In this document: positions 44,114-55,133 of the stretch, one piece after another
Numbering within the stretch: position 1 is the first letter of the stretch
Layout of the letters: each line of letters starts with the position of its first letter
Source: Prochlorococcus marinus str. MIT 9401
GTDB taxonomy: Bacteria; Cyanobacteriota; Cyanobacteriia; PCC-6307; Cyanobiaceae
Reading direction: 5' to 3'
Length of the DNA: 64,000 nt
Assembly: GCF_000760095.1 (NCBI RefSeq)
Contig: NZ_JNAR01000016.1
Location: 310,001-374,000, forward strand
The notes under the pieces: model-generated
The model's database searches: none
The model's input: only the letters and a program-made list of their open reading frames with translations
Told to the model about the DNA's origin: nothing
Translations under genes and position numbers: made by a program

Positions 44114-44848
44114 TCATGAGGCACGAATCACACCCCTTTCAACTTGAGCTGGAACAATATCTAAGCAATCAAGTTCAGAGCAACATTTAAAATCATCCTC
44201 GTAATCTCCAAGACTTGTCAATCTTTTGCCATGGGTTGCTGTTTTTAGACATTTCAAAATATCATTTTTCCAAAATTCCCAAAGTGCTAAAGCAGCGTTT
44301 AATTCGTCATTCAGAATATTAATTTCGAAATCATAGTTCTGTTTTAGGTATGAGGCTAAAGCACCAGCAGCTAAAGAATCCTCAAGTGAATAAGAACCTT
44401 CCCAACCACTTCCAAGTATTAAAACATTTTCACTTTTTAATGAAATAATTTTTTCTGCAACTGCTTTCCTATTTGGGAGCCCCATAGCAAATAAATGTTT
44501 AGCATTCTGTACTTTTTGCAATGATTTAGTACCATTAGTCGTGCTCATAAATAATCTTTTACCATTAACTACTTTTTTTGTAACTGATAAAGGAGAATTT
44601 CCTAAATCAAATCCGTCAATCTTCTTTCCGCCTCTTTCTCCAAGCATTAGTCTCTTTTCAGCTTGCCACTTAATTGCAGATTTTTTTAATAAATCTAAAT
44701 TTGCAAAAACTTGTATTGAATCAGCTCCGTTTTTTAAAGCCCAGGAAATTGTGGTTGTAGCTCTTAAAACATCAATGACCACCGCAATCTCTGGATTTAT
44801 TTCTGGAACATCCTTTGCAACGTGATAATAAGTAAGATTAATAATCAA
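44114..44848 (-). CDS. comB: ComB-family 2-phosphosulfolactate phosphatase
   Basis: 244 aa. Family motifs VVIDVLRATTTISWALKNGA, LMLGERGGKKIDGFDLGNSP, LFMSTTNGTKSL, LILGSGWEGSYSLEDSLAAG and the C-terminal CSELDCLDIVPAQ. In archaea ComB acts in coenzyme M synthesis. No other coenzyme M gene is in this window, and cyanobacteria do not make coenzyme M, so the true substrate here is unknown. First gene of a run nit-amiC-murI-sds. Confidence 0.9.
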   Translation of the reverse strand: MIINLTYYHVAKDVPEINPEIAVVIDVLRATTTISWALKNGADSIQVFANLDLLKKSAIKWQAEKRLMLGERGGKKIDGFDLGNSPLSVTKKVVNGKRLFMSTTNGTKSLQKVQNAKHLFAMGLPNRKAVAEKIISLKSENVLILGSGWEGSYSLEDSLAAGALASYLKQNYDFEINILNDELNAALALWEFWKNDILKCLKTATHGKRLTSLGDYEDDFKCCSELDCLDIVPAQVERGVIRAS

Positions 44849-44976
44849 TTCCTCATCTTAATTTGATTATAGAAAACAGTTACTTATTTTGATTATTTTT
44901 TTTTTAAAAACAAACTTATTGATATTATATAGCTAACTTGTTTTTACAGAATTTTTATCAAGTATTTAATTTGAAA

Positions 44977-46287
44977 ATGAATAATATCCGCACAATAAAA
45001 GGTGGAGTTAATTTAAAAGGAAAAGTAAAAGTACCTGGAGATAAATCTATTTCTCATAGAGCTTTAATAATAGGAAGTATTGCAAAGGGTGAGACTACAA
45101 TTGAGGGGTTTTTATATTCTGAAGATCCACTTTCAACTGCTGATTGTCTTAGAAAATTAGGTGTAAAAATACCAGAAATAAAAAAAAATGAGCCTTTTAC
45201 GATTTCTGGATTGGGTCTTGATGGATTAAAAGAGCCCAAAGAAATTCTAAATTGTGGAAATTCGGGGACCACCATGAGATTATTAATGGGGTTACTAGCC
45301 GGCCAAGAAGGCAAGAATTTTATCTTAACAGGTGACATTTCTCTTAATGAAAGGCCAATGAGAAGAGTGGGCAAACCATTATCGTTGATGGGTGGCAAAA
45401 TATTTGGGAGAGAAAAAGGAAACAAAGCTCCAATCTCAATTGATGGGAATAAACTAAAAGGGTGTGTTATAGGGACCCCTGTAGCGAGTGCTCAAGTAAA
45501 ATCCGCAATCTTATTGGCAGGCCTCAAAGCTTCTGGAACCACTACTGTTATTGAACCAGCATCTTCTAGGGATCATACTGAAAGAATGTTAAAAGCATTT
45601 GGAGCAGACATAAGTATCAGAGGAGAATTAGGAAGGAATGTAGTTATCAAGTCCGGGGGTAACTTAATCGGCCAGAGAATATTGATTCCTGGAGACATAA
45701 GCTCTGCTTCTTTTTGGATGATTGCTGCATCTATTGTTCCAAATTCAGAGGTTTTAATTCAGAATGTCGGATTAAATCCAACTAGAACAGGGATTTTAAA
45801 TGTAATGGATTCAATGGGGTGTAATTATGAGATTTTAGATAAATCGACTATTGCAGGTGAACCTATTGGATCTATTAAAGTCAAGACTTCAAATAATTTA
45901 AGATCATTCACTATTGAAGGAGATATTCTCCCAAAACTTATAGATGAAATTCCTATCCTTACTGTGGCTGCCTGTTTTTGTAATGGAGTATCTGAAATTA
46001 AGGATGCACAAGAATTAAGAGTTAAGGAGACAGATCGATTAAAGGTCATGGCACGACAGTTGCGCAAATTCGGCGCTGAGATAACAGAAAAAGAAGATGG
46101 GTTAACTATTTATGGGCAATCAAAATTCCATTCTGCTGAGGTAGACAGTGAGACAGATCATCGAGTAGCAATGAGTCTTGCTATTGCTTCACTTCTTGCC
46201 AAAGGCACCTCAAAAATCATGAGAGCAGATGCAGCTAGCGTCTCGTATCCCACTTTTTGGGAAGAGCTTGCCAAACTAATTAACTAG
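44977..46287 (+). CDS. aroA: 3-phosphoshikimate 1-carboxyvinyltransferase (EPSP synthase)
   Basis: 436 aa from ATG 44977. The frame is open to TTG 44938, but homologues begin near [10 protein letters not shown], and 44977 is preceded by a purine-rich tract. Motifs: [20 protein letters not shown] with the phosphate-binding Lys and Ser, [40 protein letters not shown], the E-x-D-R motif in [13 protein letters not shown] and [13 protein letters not shown]. Makes EPSP for the shikimate pathway. Followed by the MnmC-like gene 12 bp later. Confidence 0.97.
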   Translation: MNNIRTIKGGVNLKGKVKVPGDKSISHRALIIGSIAKGETTIEGFLYSEDPLSTADCLRKLGVKIPEIKKNEPFTISGLGLDGLKEPKEILNCGNSGTTMRLLMGLLAGQEGKNFILTGDISLNERPMRRVGKPLSLMGGKIFGREKGNKAPISIDGNKLKGCVIGTPVASAQVKSAILLAGLKASGTTTVIEPASSRDHTERMLKAFGADISIRGELGRNVVIKSGGNLIGQRILIPGDISSASFWMIAASIVPNSEVLIQNVGLNPTRTGILNVMDSMGCNYEILDKSTIAGEPIGSIKVKTSNNLRSFTIEGDILPKLIDEIPILTVAACFCNGVSEIKDAQELRVKETDRLKVMARQLRKFGAEITEKEDGLTIYGQSKFHSAEVDSETDHRVAMSLAIASLLAKGTSKIMRADAASVSYPTFWEELAKLIN

Positions 46288-46299
46288 CCTTAAAAGTTT

Positions 46300-47205
46300 T
46301 TGTCTGAATTAATAGAGGTTTTAACTAAAGATGGTAGTTACTCTTTAAGAAGTGTGTTTTTTCAAGAGAATTTCCATAGTTTATTGGGCGCATTGGAGGA
46401 AACAAAGTTAAAGTTTACTTCTACTTCTAATTTGCAAAGATTCAAGGGTAAATCTCTTAATGTTTTAGATATATGTTTTGGCTTAGGATACAATTCCGCT
46501 TCTCTATTAGATGAATTAATTAAACAAAAATCGTATTTAAATTTATATGCATTAGAAATTGATAAAAAGCCTCTTGAATATTCCCTTAGAAATGAATCTT
46601 TCTTTAAATTATGGGCTCCAAAAGTCAAAACAATATTTGAATCACTCTATAGAAAAGATTACTTTGAGGATCAATTTTTTAAATGTAGTATTTTGTGGGG
46701 TGATGCCAGAGAAAAAATCAACATCATTCCTTCATCTATTAAATTCGATCTGATTTATTTAGATGGTTTTTCTCCTCAAAAATGCCCACAATTATGGACA
46801 ATTGAATTTCTATCTAAAGTAACAGAAAAACTTAATTCTCAGGGTTATTTAATAACTTATTCTTCTTCAGCGGCAGTAAGAAAGACCTTAAGAAATCTTG
46901 GCTTAGAAATTTTTAGTATTAAGCCAAGTTTTAAAAACAGAACTTTTTGGAGTCAGGGAACTGTCGCAATTTCAAAATTTGACAAGAATCAATTTAAACC
47001 TAATTTCAATTTTGAAAAGTTATCTTTAATGGAAGAGGAACATCTTTTAACTAAAGCTAGTATTCCATATAGAGATCAAGATTTAAACGCAAGTAAAGAA
47101 GATATAATCAAGAGAAGATTAGATGATCAATTATTCTCAAATCTGTTATCTACAAATAAATGGAGAGAGAAGTGGGGAATGACGAAGTTATCCGTTAAGA
47201 GTTAG
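46300..47205 (+). CDS. MnmC-like SAM-dependent methyltransferase domain protein
   Basis: 301 aa from TTG 46300. The segment LTKDGSYSLRSVFFQENFHS and the SAM motif VLDICFGLGYNSASLLDE match the methyltransferase domain (DUF752/MnmC N-domain) of the tRNA-modification enzyme MnmC. FDLIYLDGFSPQKCPQLWT (D-x-F-[SA]-P-x-x-x-P-x-x-W) is diagnostic. The oxidase domain of full-length MnmC is absent. It could make the mnm5 side chain at U34 of tRNA or act on another substrate. Between aroA and glmU on the same strand. Confidence 0.85.
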   Translation: MSELIEVLTKDGSYSLRSVFFQENFHSLLGALEETKLKFTSTSNLQRFKGKSLNVLDICFGLGYNSASLLDELIKQKSYLNLYALEIDKKPLEYSLRNESFFKLWAPKVKTIFESLYRKDYFEDQFFKCSILWGDAREKINIIPSSIKFDLIYLDGFSPQKCPQLWTIEFLSKVTEKLNSQGYLITYSSSAAVRKTLRNLGLEIFSIKPSFKNRTFWSQGTVAISKFDKNQFKPNFNFEKLSLMEEEHLLTKASIPYRDQDLNASKEDIIKRRLDDQLFSNLLSTNKWREKWGMTKLSVKS

Positions 47206-47230
47206 ATTTAAATAAGTATTCCAAATAAAC

Positions 47231-48580
47231 ATGTTAAGTGTTGCGATATTAGCGGCAGGCAAGGGCACTAGGATGGCAAGCTCATTACCAAAAGTTTTAC
47301 ATAAAATTTCTGGCAAAAGTCTTCTAAAAAGAGTTATTGATTCATGTGTCGAATTAAAACCTGATCAAATTTACGTAATTACTGGACATAAATCAAAAGA
47401 GGTACAAAAGTCAATCCCAAACGATAAAAAAATCCATGCTGTTTTTCAAGAACCGCAATCAGGAACTGGTCATGCTATCCAGGTACTTTGTAGAGAAGTA
47501 AAAAAACATGAAGGAAAACTTTTGATACTCAACGGCGATGTACCACTCATTAAGTCTAGTACTTTAAATAGACTTTTATATTTACACGATTCAAAAAATG
47601 CTGATGTTTCTTTAATTACTACAAAGAAAACTAATCCTCATGGATATGGCAGAGTTTTTTTGAAGGGAGATTTTATAGAGAGAATTGTTGAAGAGAAAGA
47701 TTGTAATGATTTAGAAAGAGAAAATCCATTGATAAATGCAGGTGTTTACTGTTTTAACTGGGGTAACTTATCAGAAATAATTAATACCTTGCAAAGCAAT
47801 AACAATCAAAAAGAGATTTACTTAACAGATACAATTTCTTTGCTAAAAAATGCCCTAAGCCTCGAGGTAGAGGATGATGGAGAGCTTCAAGGAATTAATA
47901 ACAGAATTCAACTATCTGAGTGCGAGGAAAGTATTCAGAATTCAATTAAAGAAAAGCATATGCTTAATGGTGTAACTTTTATCAATAAAGCAAGTTGTTC
48001 AATTAGTGAAGAAGCTGAAATTGGTAAGGATGTGATCATAGAGGCTAATACACATATAAGAGGTAATACCAAAATAAAAAGTCATTGCATTATCGGACCA
48101 AATACTTTTATTGAGAATTCTAATATCGGATTAAATTGTGAAATCTCAAATTCCTCTGTTTATGATTCGCAGATAATGGATTATGTAAAAATTGGACCCT
48201 ACAGTCATATAAGGCCACAATCCAAAATATCTTCTCAAAGTAAGATTGGTAATTTTGTTGAAATAAAAAATAGTCAATTAGAGGAAGAATCTAAAGTAAA
48301 CCATTTAAGTTATATTGGCGATTCAATTATTGGAAGATCTACAAATATTGGAGCAGGTACTATTACAGCAAATTTTGATGGGAAGAAAAAACATCAAACA
48401 AAAATTGGTAAAAATTCCAGTATTGGTGCAAATACAGTTCTTGTAGCGCCTATAAATCTTGGGGAATCAGTTACAACTGGAGCTGGTTCAGTGATCACAA
48501 AAGACTCCAAAGATAATTCATTAGCAATCTCAAGAACTAAGCAAGTAAATATAGAAAATTGGGAAAGAAAGAAACCTTGA
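47231..48580 (+). CDS. glmU: Bifunctional GlmU (UDP-GlcNAc synthesis)
   Basis: 449 aa. The N-terminal uridylyltransferase has [20 protein letters not shown] and the UDP-site segment [14 protein letters not shown], plus NGDVPLI. The C-terminal left-handed beta-helix is built of hexapeptide repeats (about residues 250-430), with the acetyltransferase motifs [45 protein letters not shown] and KKHQTKIG. It makes UDP-N-acetylglucosamine for peptidoglycan and LPS. The convergent murF ends 1 bp away. Confidence 0.97.
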   Translation: MLSVAILAAGKGTRMASSLPKVLHKISGKSLLKRVIDSCVELKPDQIYVITGHKSKEVQKSIPNDKKIHAVFQEPQSGTGHAIQVLCREVKKHEGKLLILNGDVPLIKSSTLNRLLYLHDSKNADVSLITTKKTNPHGYGRVFLKGDFIERIVEEKDCNDLERENPLINAGVYCFNWGNLSEIINTLQSNNNQKEIYLTDTISLLKNALSLEVEDDGELQGINNRIQLSECEESIQNSIKEKHMLNGVTFINKASCSISEEAEIGKDVIIEANTHIRGNTKIKSHCIIGPNTFIENSNIGLNCEISNSSVYDSQIMDYVKIGPYSHIRPQSKISSQSKIGNFVEIKNSQLEEESKVNHLSYIGDSIIGRSTNIGAGTITANFDGKKKHQTKIGKNSSIGANTVLVAPINLGESVTTGAGSVITKDSKDNSLAISRTKQVNIENWERKKP

Positions 48581-48581
48581 T

Positions 48582-49955
48582 CTAATTAATTAATTCAATA
48601 ATTTTTTCAAGTTGCCAACATCTGCTCCCTTTTATAAGAATAGAATCACCTTTTTTTGTAGATTTGTTTATCTCTTTCGGTACATCTTTTATATTATTTA
48701 AAACTAAAAATTTTTTCTTATCTTTTAGATAATGGGTATAATTTTTTTCATTTTTTTTATCACAAATAAATAAACACTTTTCTATGTCTGAATTATTTAT
48801 TACGTTGAATATTTCTTTATGATATTTTTCAGATTCTTCTCCCAATTCTTGCATACTTCCAAATATAAAAAATTTATTTCTCGGTTTTTCAAGCAAGTTT
48901 TTAATACATGCTTTTACTGACTCTGGCGAAGCATTATATGATTCATCATATATTGTTGTTTTTACTGATCTAAGAATTTTATTTCTTCCACCTAGACTCT
49001 CGAAATCAAATCTATTAAAACTTTCAAAATCAATGCCTAGCTCTTTAGCAACTGCATAAGCAAATAAGAAATTTGAAGCATTGTGAAATCCCTCAAATGA
49101 AATTTCAAAGATTTTTTCTTCAATTAAGATTGTTTTATTCGAGGGATTATAAAATCCTCGCAAATTATCATCTTTTCTAAAACTCTCCTTTTGATTTTCT
49201 ATATTTAGAAGTTCTACTTTTATTACTCTACCTTTCCAGTATTCTTTTAAAGTTTCTTCAAGTATTAAATCATTTGCTGGTATTATTACAACTCCTTTGG
49301 GATTTAAAAATTTACTAATTTCACACTTTGCATAAGTAATATTTTTTTTAGAGCCTAATAATCCAATATGGGCTGTCCCAATGTTAGTAATTACTGCAAT
49401 ATCGGGTTTACTATATTTAGATAAATTTTCGATCTGTCCAAGACCCCTCATTCCCATCTCAAGGACCAACACTTTATCTTCTTTATCTGTTGCAAGAATA
49501 GTAAGACCAACACCAATCTCATTATTGAAATTTGCATGGGATAATTTAATTTTTCCAAGTTTATTTAATACTTCACCAATCATTTCTTTTGTAGTTGTTT
49601 TACCGACTGAACCAGTTATCGCAACCACAGGGATACTTAATTTTTTTCTTTTAAGCAAGGTTAATTTTTGAAATGCCTCTAAAGTATCATTTACAACCCA
49701 ACAAGGAAAATTAGCAGGAAGTAATTTCTGCATACCTTCTTTAATGACTACTGATTTAACCCCTTTATTTAAAACCTCTGGAAGAAAACTATGTCCGTCA
49801 AAATTTTTACCCTTGATAGCTATAAAAAGATCATTTTTTTTACAAGTTCTACTATCAATACTTATAGTCTTAAAATTTAAAGAATCTATTCCCCCCTCGC
49901 CCAGATTTTTAATATCACCCAAAACATCTTTTAACTCTAAAAAAGAAAGCTCCAT
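48582..49955 (-). CDS. murF: UDP-MurNAc-tripeptide:D-Ala-D-Ala ligase
   Basis: 457 aa; adds D-Ala-D-Ala to the peptidoglycan precursor. ATP loop AITGSVGKTTTKEMIGEVLN, HANFNNEIGVGLTIL, VLEMGMRGLGQI and NIGTAHIGLLGSKKNI are the Mur ligase signatures; YDESYNASPESVKACIKNL is typical of MurF. It starts 7 bp after the end of glgA on the same strand, so the two are probably co-transcribed. Confidence 0.96.
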   Translation of the reverse strand: MELSFLELKDVLGDIKNLGEGGIDSLNFKTISIDSRTCKKNDLFIAIKGKNFDGHSFLPEVLNKGVKSVVIKEGMQKLLPANFPCWVVNDTLEAFQKLTLLKRKKLSIPVVAITGSVGKTTTKEMIGEVLNKLGKIKLSHANFNNEIGVGLTILATDKEDKVLVLEMGMRGLGQIENLSKYSKPDIAVITNIGTAHIGLLGSKKNITYAKCEISKFLNPKGVVIIPANDLILEETLKEYWKGRVIKVELLNIENQKESFRKDDNLRGFYNPSNKTILIEEKIFEISFEGFHNASNFLFAYAVAKELGIDFESFNRFDFESLGGRNKILRSVKTTIYDESYNASPESVKACIKNLLEKPRNKFFIFGSMQELGEESEKYHKEIFNVINNSDIEKCLFICDKKNEKNYTHYLKDKKKFLVLNNIKDVPKEINKSTKKGDSILIKGSRCWQLEKIIELIN

Positions 49956-49962
49956 TAAGAAT

Positions 49963-51420
49963 TTAAGTCATAGTTTTTTTTAAAGATGGATCAGCTGATT
50001 GTCCATAAGAAAATTTCTCAACTTCAGCAACATCTGGTGATGGTTCCTTTATTCCGCAAACATCCTTATACATAATTTCGTATTCAAGAGCTGATCTTTG
50101 CCAACTAAACTCTTGGCTCATGGCTCTTTTTTGTAGTAGTTCCCAACTATCTTTATGTCTAAAGGCTTCCCAAGATCTTACTAAAGAAGTATAGAAATCT
50201 ATAGGTTCAAAACGATCAAAGCAGAAACCTGTACCACTATTATTTTCTGGATCATGAGGTAAAACTGTATCGACTAAACCTCCAACTCGCCTTACTATTG
50301 GAATAGAGCCATATCTCATCGCCAGGAGTTGACTAATACCACAAGGTTCAAATCTACTGGGCATTAAGAATGCATCAGATCCGCCATATATAAGCCTTGA
50401 TAAAGAATCATCATATGTAAGAAATACTGAAAATCTTCCTGGGTAATCTAATGCCAGTTGCCATAATCCAGACTCTAAATATCTATCTCCAGTCCCTAAA
50501 ACAGCTATTTGAGAATCTGTATAGGCTAAAAGTCTTCTTGAAACCTGTAGAAGTAGGTCAACCCCTTTCTGATCAACTAACCTACTGACCATACCTAAGA
50601 GATATTTTTTAGGATTAACTTCAAGACCCATTTCTCTTTGCAGAATTTTCTTATTTTCTAGCCTATTTTCTAAGTTCTTAATACTAAATTTTGCGGGCAA
50701 AACTTGATCTTTAGCTGGATTCCATTCATCAAGATCTATGCCATTAAGAATTCCCCTTAATTTACCTGAAATATAATTAAGTAATCCTTCAAGACTTTCC
50801 CCGTATTCATGGGTTTTAATTTCATCTGCATAAGTCGGAGAAACAGCATTTACTCTATCTGCATACAACATTGCCGCAGCCATTGTGTGGTCTCCATGCA
50901 TGTACCAAGGGCACCAAGTCATTTTTTCTAGTTTCCATCTCCAAGGGCCTTGATATTTTAAATTATGAATTGTGAAGACAGTGCTAATTTCAGGATCCTG
51001 ATGCATCCACACAGGAATCATCCCAGTGTGCCAATCATGGCAATGAAGAACTTGGGGTTTCCAACAATTCCAGGCAAATTCTGCAGTGGCACTAGCAAAA
51101 AATGTAAAACGCCAGTCCTCATTTTCGCCTCCGTATATTTGGTCAGAGTCAAATGTTGGATGACCCACTAAGTAAATCACATAATTATGAATTGGATGTT
51201 TTGCTTCATATACAGAGAAATCAGTGCCCATTGTATTTGCTCTAAAGACTGGTTCATTCGATACCTCTAAAAGTCTCCACAATTTCCCATATCCTGGAAT
51301 TATTACCCTTACATCGTGACCAAGTTTTATCAAAGATGGAGGCAATGATCCAACCACATCTCCCATACCTCCAACTTTGATCATTGGAGCACATTCAGCA
51401 GCGGCAAGAAGAATTCTCAT
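49963..51420 (-). CDS. glgA: Glycogen synthase
   Basis: 485 aa, GT5 family; extends alpha-1,4-glucan from ADP-glucose. N-terminal ADP-glucose motif [24 protein letters not shown] in [14 protein letters not shown], and the C-terminal [20 protein letters not shown]. Length matches other GlgA. It starts 35 bp from the end of menB. Confidence 0.96.
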   Translation of the reverse strand: MRILLAAAECAPMIKVGGMGDVVGSLPPSLIKLGHDVRVIIPGYGKLWRLLEVSNEPVFRANTMGTDFSVYEAKHPIHNYVIYLVGHPTFDSDQIYGGENEDWRFTFFASATAEFAWNCWKPQVLHCHDWHTGMIPVWMHQDPEISTVFTIHNLKYQGPWRWKLEKMTWCPWYMHGDHTMAAAMLYADRVNAVSPTYADEIKTHEYGESLEGLLNYISGKLRGILNGIDLDEWNPAKDQVLPAKFSIKNLENRLENKKILQREMGLEVNPKKYLLGMVSRLVDQKGVDLLLQVSRRLLAYTDSQIAVLGTGDRYLESGLWQLALDYPGRFSVFLTYDDSLSRLIYGGSDAFLMPSRFEPCGISQLLAMRYGSIPIVRRVGGLVDTVLPHDPENNSGTGFCFDRFEPIDFYTSLVRSWEAFRHKDSWELLQKRAMSQEFSWQRSALEYEIMYKDVCGIKEPSPDVAEVEKFSYGQSADPSLKKTMT

Positions 51421-51455
51421 TGATAATTATTTTAAAAGGTCTTTTGAAAAATAAA

Positions 51456-52313
51456 CTAGGGTGTCCACTTATAGCCAGAAAAGTCTGGTGGACGCTTTTG
51501 GAGAAAGGCATCTCTACCTTCTTGAGCTTCTTCAGTAGAATAGAATAATTGAGTTGTGTATCCAGATAATTCTTGAATACCTGCAATCCCATCATTCTCT
51601 GCATTGAATGAAGCTTTAAGAATACGAATAGCAGTTGGACTATTTCGTAAAATCTCTCTTGCCCAGATTACACCCTCAGCTTCTAATTCTTCAATCTTTG
51701 TAATTGCATTTATCAAGCCCATCTCCAGAGCTTCCTTGGAATTATATTTTCGACACAAAAACCAAATTTCTTTTGCTTTTCTTTGACCAACAAGTCTTGC
51801 TAGATAACTAGATCCAAAACCCGCATCAAAACTACCAACTCTTGGACCTGTTTGACCAAATATTGCATTTTCGGAGGCGATACTGAGATCACAAATTAGA
51901 TGAAGTACCTGCCCTCCTCCAATTGCGAAACCAGGAACTAAAGCAATAACCACTTTAGGCAAACTTCTTATTAATCTTTGAAGTTCAAGTACATTTAATC
52001 TCTGCTTCCCTTCATCATTTTTATATCCATTTTTACCCCTCACACTCTGATCACCTCCAGAGCAAAAAGAGTAAATGCCTTTCTTGTCAGGTCCCGCACC
52101 TGTAAAGAGAACTACGCCAATAGTTTCATCATTTCTTACGATATCAAATGCGTCAATGAGTTCATCTACAGTTTGAGGCCTAAATGCATTTCTTTTTTCA
52201 GGCCGATTAATTGCAATTCTCGCGATTCCCTCATCTGATTTGTGAAACAATATATCCTCATAAGATTTGCATTCTGACCAATTTAAAGTTGTTTTTCCAG
52301 GTAATACTTTCAT
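51456..52313 (-). CDS. menB: 1,4-dihydroxy-2-naphthoyl-CoA synthase
   Basis: 285 aa, crotonase fold. Motifs: [20 protein letters not shown], the MenB-specific [56 protein letters not shown] and the C-terminal [17 protein letters not shown]. It closes the naphthoquinone ring in phylloquinone (photosystem I cofactor) synthesis. menD lies 35 bp upstream on the same strand, so the pair is an operon. Confidence 0.97.
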   Translation of the reverse strand: MKVLPGKTTLNWSECKSYEDILFHKSDEGIARIAINRPEKRNAFRPQTVDELIDAFDIVRNDETIGVVLFTGAGPDKKGIYSFCSGGDQSVRGKNGYKNDEGKQRLNVLELQRLIRSLPKVVIALVPGFAIGGGQVLHLICDLSIASENAIFGQTGPRVGSFDAGFGSSYLARLVGQRKAKEIWFLCRKYNSKEALEMGLINAITKIEELEAEGVIWAREILRNSPTAIRILKASFNAENDGIAGIQELSGYTTQLFYSTEEAQEGRDAFLQKRPPDFSGYKWTP

Positions 52314-52348
52314 GAAATCTAATTATTCAAAGATAGAAAATGATAAAT

Positions 52349-54112
52349 TTAACTGCCAATTATTTTTTCTAGCAAGGCATTTTTTTCACAAATTTCATTT
52401 TCTGGATCAACATCAACTTTAATTATTACAGATTTCTGGATAGAAATGCTCCAAACTAATGCCTCTCGTAATTTTTTAAAATTTGCCACACTTTTAAAGT
52501 TTACTTGATAGCCCTCTGCGAGTTTTGGCCAGTTTATTTCTTTTGGCATAAGAAATAGTTTTTTTAATTCATCTTCTTTTAAATTTTTTTTATAAATACG
52601 ATTAAATATATTTCCGCCATTATTATTTATTAAAAGAATTGTTAAATTCATGTCGATTGAATTTTCAATCAGCCAACCATTTATATCATGAATAAAAGCC
52701 AAATCTCCAGTCACAAGAAGTAGAGGATTTTTAATTCTAGAAATACCCAATGCAAGAGATAAAGTACCGTCTATGCCAGAAGCGCCCCTAAAGCTGAAAC
52801 AATTTCTTGTTAAAGTACCATTTTCTGAAAATGTGAGCCAATCTCTAATCGGGCTACTCGCGGAGAGCATTATAGGATTTTCAGTTGGCCAAAGTTTTGG
52901 AACAAGATTTGCAAGCTTATACTCAGTAATTTGATTATCTTGAGTGATTTTCTCTTTTAAAATTTCTTTAATCTGCTCGCCTTCCTCTATTAGATTTAAA
53001 GCCATCGGAGTAAGAGACTTTTTGTTTTTTTCGTTGATTGATAATTCTTCTAACAATAGAGTAGTGAAATTTGATAGCCCAAAATCATATTCAAATGATT
53101 TTTTTATAGGGTCCAATTTTCTATTGTTTTTTTCTTTTATAAGAATTTGTATCCCTTTGAAGTTTATTAAAAACTTCTCCAAATCAATTGAGGATGACAT
53201 AGGGCCAAGCCTCAAAAGTTGATGACAATTTATTGAATTTTTATTTTTTCTTAAGACTAATTCCCAATTCACGACTAGTCCTCTCAAACCAGAATAAACA
53301 CCTGAAACAGGATCAGCAAATACTGGCCAACCAGTAATCTCTTGTAATCGTTCTAAAGACTTATTGAAAGAAGTTAAATCATTTATGGAACCTTGATAGG
53401 GACCCACCAAAATAATGCCGGATTCATCTAAATTTAAATTTTCTAAAATTTCGAAGAATTTGTTTTTATCAGACTTTATTTCAACTTCCTGAAATATATA
53501 TTTTTTCTTTAAACAAATTCTCTCAAAAACCTCTAAAACATTTTTTTTATTTAAAAATGAAATACCTAAAGGCTTATCTATAGGAATATTTAAATGAATA
53601 GGACCAGGGAAGGTTGATATTTGTTTCTCAATAGTTCGAACTAAATTCAAGATTTCATTTTCTTGTGTTTCATGAAGTCCATTTAGATTTGTACTTAAAA
53701 CTCTTCTGCAGACTGAACTCAAAAAATCTTCTTGATTTACTGTTTGATTTGCGCCACAATCTTTTAATTTTAAGGGTCTATCAGCAGTAAGAAATATAAT
53801 GCCTTTACAAGATCGGTCTGCTTCAACTGCTGCTGGCAATAAGTTACTTACAGCAGTTCCAGAAGTCGTTATAACTAAAGAGAGATTACCTGATGCAGCA
53901 GAAATCCCAAGAGAGTGGAATCCCGCAGATCTCTCATCTATTGAATTAAAAATATTTACCAATCCTAATTTATTTAATTCTCCAGCAGCTATTGCTAAAG
54001 GTGCTGATCTACTTCCAGGACATATTATTAAATTTTGAACTCCTATTTTTATAAGAAGATTCAAAAGTTGTAAACTTCTAAGAAAATTTTTGCATTCAAT
54101 AGATGATGTCAT
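52349..54112 (-). CDS. menD: 2-succinyl-5-enolpyruvyl-6-hydroxy-3-cyclohexene-1-carboxylate synthase
   Basis: 587-aa thiamine diphosphate enzyme. N-terminal [20 protein letters not shown] and the ThDP-activating Glu in [36 protein letters not shown]-terminal ThDP pyrophosphate site [20 protein letters not shown] ... [10 protein letters not shown]. MenD makes SEPHCHC from isochorismate and 2-oxoglutarate in the phylloquinone route. Divergent from lepB (50-bp gap). Confidence 0.96.
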   Translation of the reverse strand: MTSSIECKNFLRSLQLLNLLIKIGVQNLIICPGSRSAPLAIAAGELNKLGLVNIFNSIDERSAGFHSLGISAASGNLSLVITTSGTAVSNLLPAAVEADRSCKGIIFLTADRPLKLKDCGANQTVNQEDFLSSVCRRVLSTNLNGLHETQENEILNLVRTIEKQISTFPGPIHLNIPIDKPLGISFLNKKNVLEVFERICLKKKYIFQEVEIKSDKNKFFEILENLNLDESGIILVGPYQGSINDLTSFNKSLERLQEITGWPVFADPVSGVYSGLRGLVVNWELVLRKNKNSINCHQLLRLGPMSSSIDLEKFLINFKGIQILIKEKNNRKLDPIKKSFEYDFGLSNFTTLLLEELSINEKNKKSLTPMALNLIEEGEQIKEILKEKITQDNQITEYKLANLVPKLWPTENPIMLSASSPIRDWLTFSENGTLTRNCFSFRGASGIDGTLSLALGISRIKNPLLLVTGDLAFIHDINGWLIENSIDMNLTILLINNNGGNIFNRIYKKNLKEDELKKLFLMPKEINWPKLAEGYQVNFKSVANFKKLREALVWSISIQKSVIIKVDVDPENEICEKNALLEKIIGS

Positions 54113-54162
54113 AATTTATATAAATGCTTTGCGATTTTCCTTATAACTGAATTAAATAAAAC

Positions 54163-54747
54163 ATGTCTACAACTCAAGAGAAAAGAAATTCAATAATAAA
54201 GGATTTAAAAAATCTTTTAATCTGGATATCAATAGCTTTAATTATACGATGGCAGGTTATAGAGCCAAGATGGATCCCATCCGGTTCAATGCTTCCAACT
54301 CTTCAAATACAAGATAAAATTCTTGTTGAGAAACTTACCCCCAAAATCACATCCAAATCAAATCTTTCAAAATTAAAAAATAAAATAGTTGTTTTTAATG
54401 TCCCGGAACAATTAATTAATGCTGGTTATAAAGCAGATACTGCACTAATAAAAAGAGTAATTGGAATACCTGGAGACAAGGTAGAAGTAAGAGATGGTAA
54501 CCTTTACTTAAATGATATCGCTCAAAACAATTACGTTTTTGACAAAAATATTAATTATTCAATGGGGCCTTTTATTGTCCCAGAAGAATCATTATGGGTG
54601 ATGGGAGATAATAGAAATAACAGTATGGACTCACATATTTGGGGATTTTTACCCTATGAAAAGGTTATTGGTAAAGCTATTTTTAGATATTGGCCGTTCA
54701 ATAAAATTGGACCTATTCGGTTCCCTGCCCTTAATAATTTAGATTAA
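54163..54747 (+). CDS. lepB: Signal peptidase I
   Basis: 194 aa. One N-terminal membrane span, then the catalytic Ser in PSGSMLPTLQIQDKILVEKL and the catalytic Lys in LIKRVIGIPGDKVEVRDGN, followed by MGDNRNNSMDSHIWGFLPYE (box E). It cleaves signal peptides at the plasma and thylakoid membranes. Typical length for a cyanobacterial Lep. Confidence 0.96.
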   Translation: MSTTQEKRNSIIKDLKNLLIWISIALIIRWQVIEPRWIPSGSMLPTLQIQDKILVEKLTPKITSKSNLSKLKNKIVVFNVPEQLINAGYKADTALIKRVIGIPGDKVEVRDGNLYLNDIAQNNYVFDKNINYSMGPFIVPEESLWVMGDNRNNSMDSHIWGFLPYEKVIGKAIFRYWPFNKIGPIRFPALNNLD

Positions 54748-54792
54748 TGGGTACATGATGTTGTAGGGTTTTTATATCTTGAAGTTGTAGAA

Positions 54793-55122
54793 ATGTTTAA
54801 TCCAGAATTTCTTGCTACAGAAAATAATGATCCAAACGATGAGAATGATTTAATCCAATATTTACAAAAACAATCTCCAGAAGTTTTGCAAAGAGTAGCA
54901 AAATCAGCTAGTGAAGATATTCAAGAAATTATTAGACATAATGTCCAAGGTCTTCTTGGAATGCTTCCTTCAGATCAATTTGATGTAAAAATAACATCTT
55001 CAAAAGACAACATTGCTAATTTATTATCTTCTGCAATGATGACAGGATATTTCTTAAGACAAATGGAGCAAAGAAAAGAGCTGGAACAAACTCTTAAAAA
55101 TGATGAAAACATGTCTATTTAA
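54793..55122 (+). CDS. DUF760 family protein
   Basis: 109 aa. LIQYLQKQSPEVLQRVAKSA then DIQEIIRHNVQGLLGMLPSD, FDVKITSSKDNIANLLSSAM and MMTGYFLRQMEQRKELEQTL are the DUF760 pattern found in cyanobacteria and plastids. Soluble, helical; function unknown. ATG start 45 bp after lepB, so possibly in the same transcript. Confidence 0.85.
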   Translation: MFNPEFLATENNDPNDENDLIQYLQKQSPEVLQRVAKSASEDIQEIIRHNVQGLLGMLPSDQFDVKITSSKDNIANLLSSAMMTGYFLRQMEQRKELEQTLKNDENMSI

Positions 55123-55133
55123 GACTAATAGTT

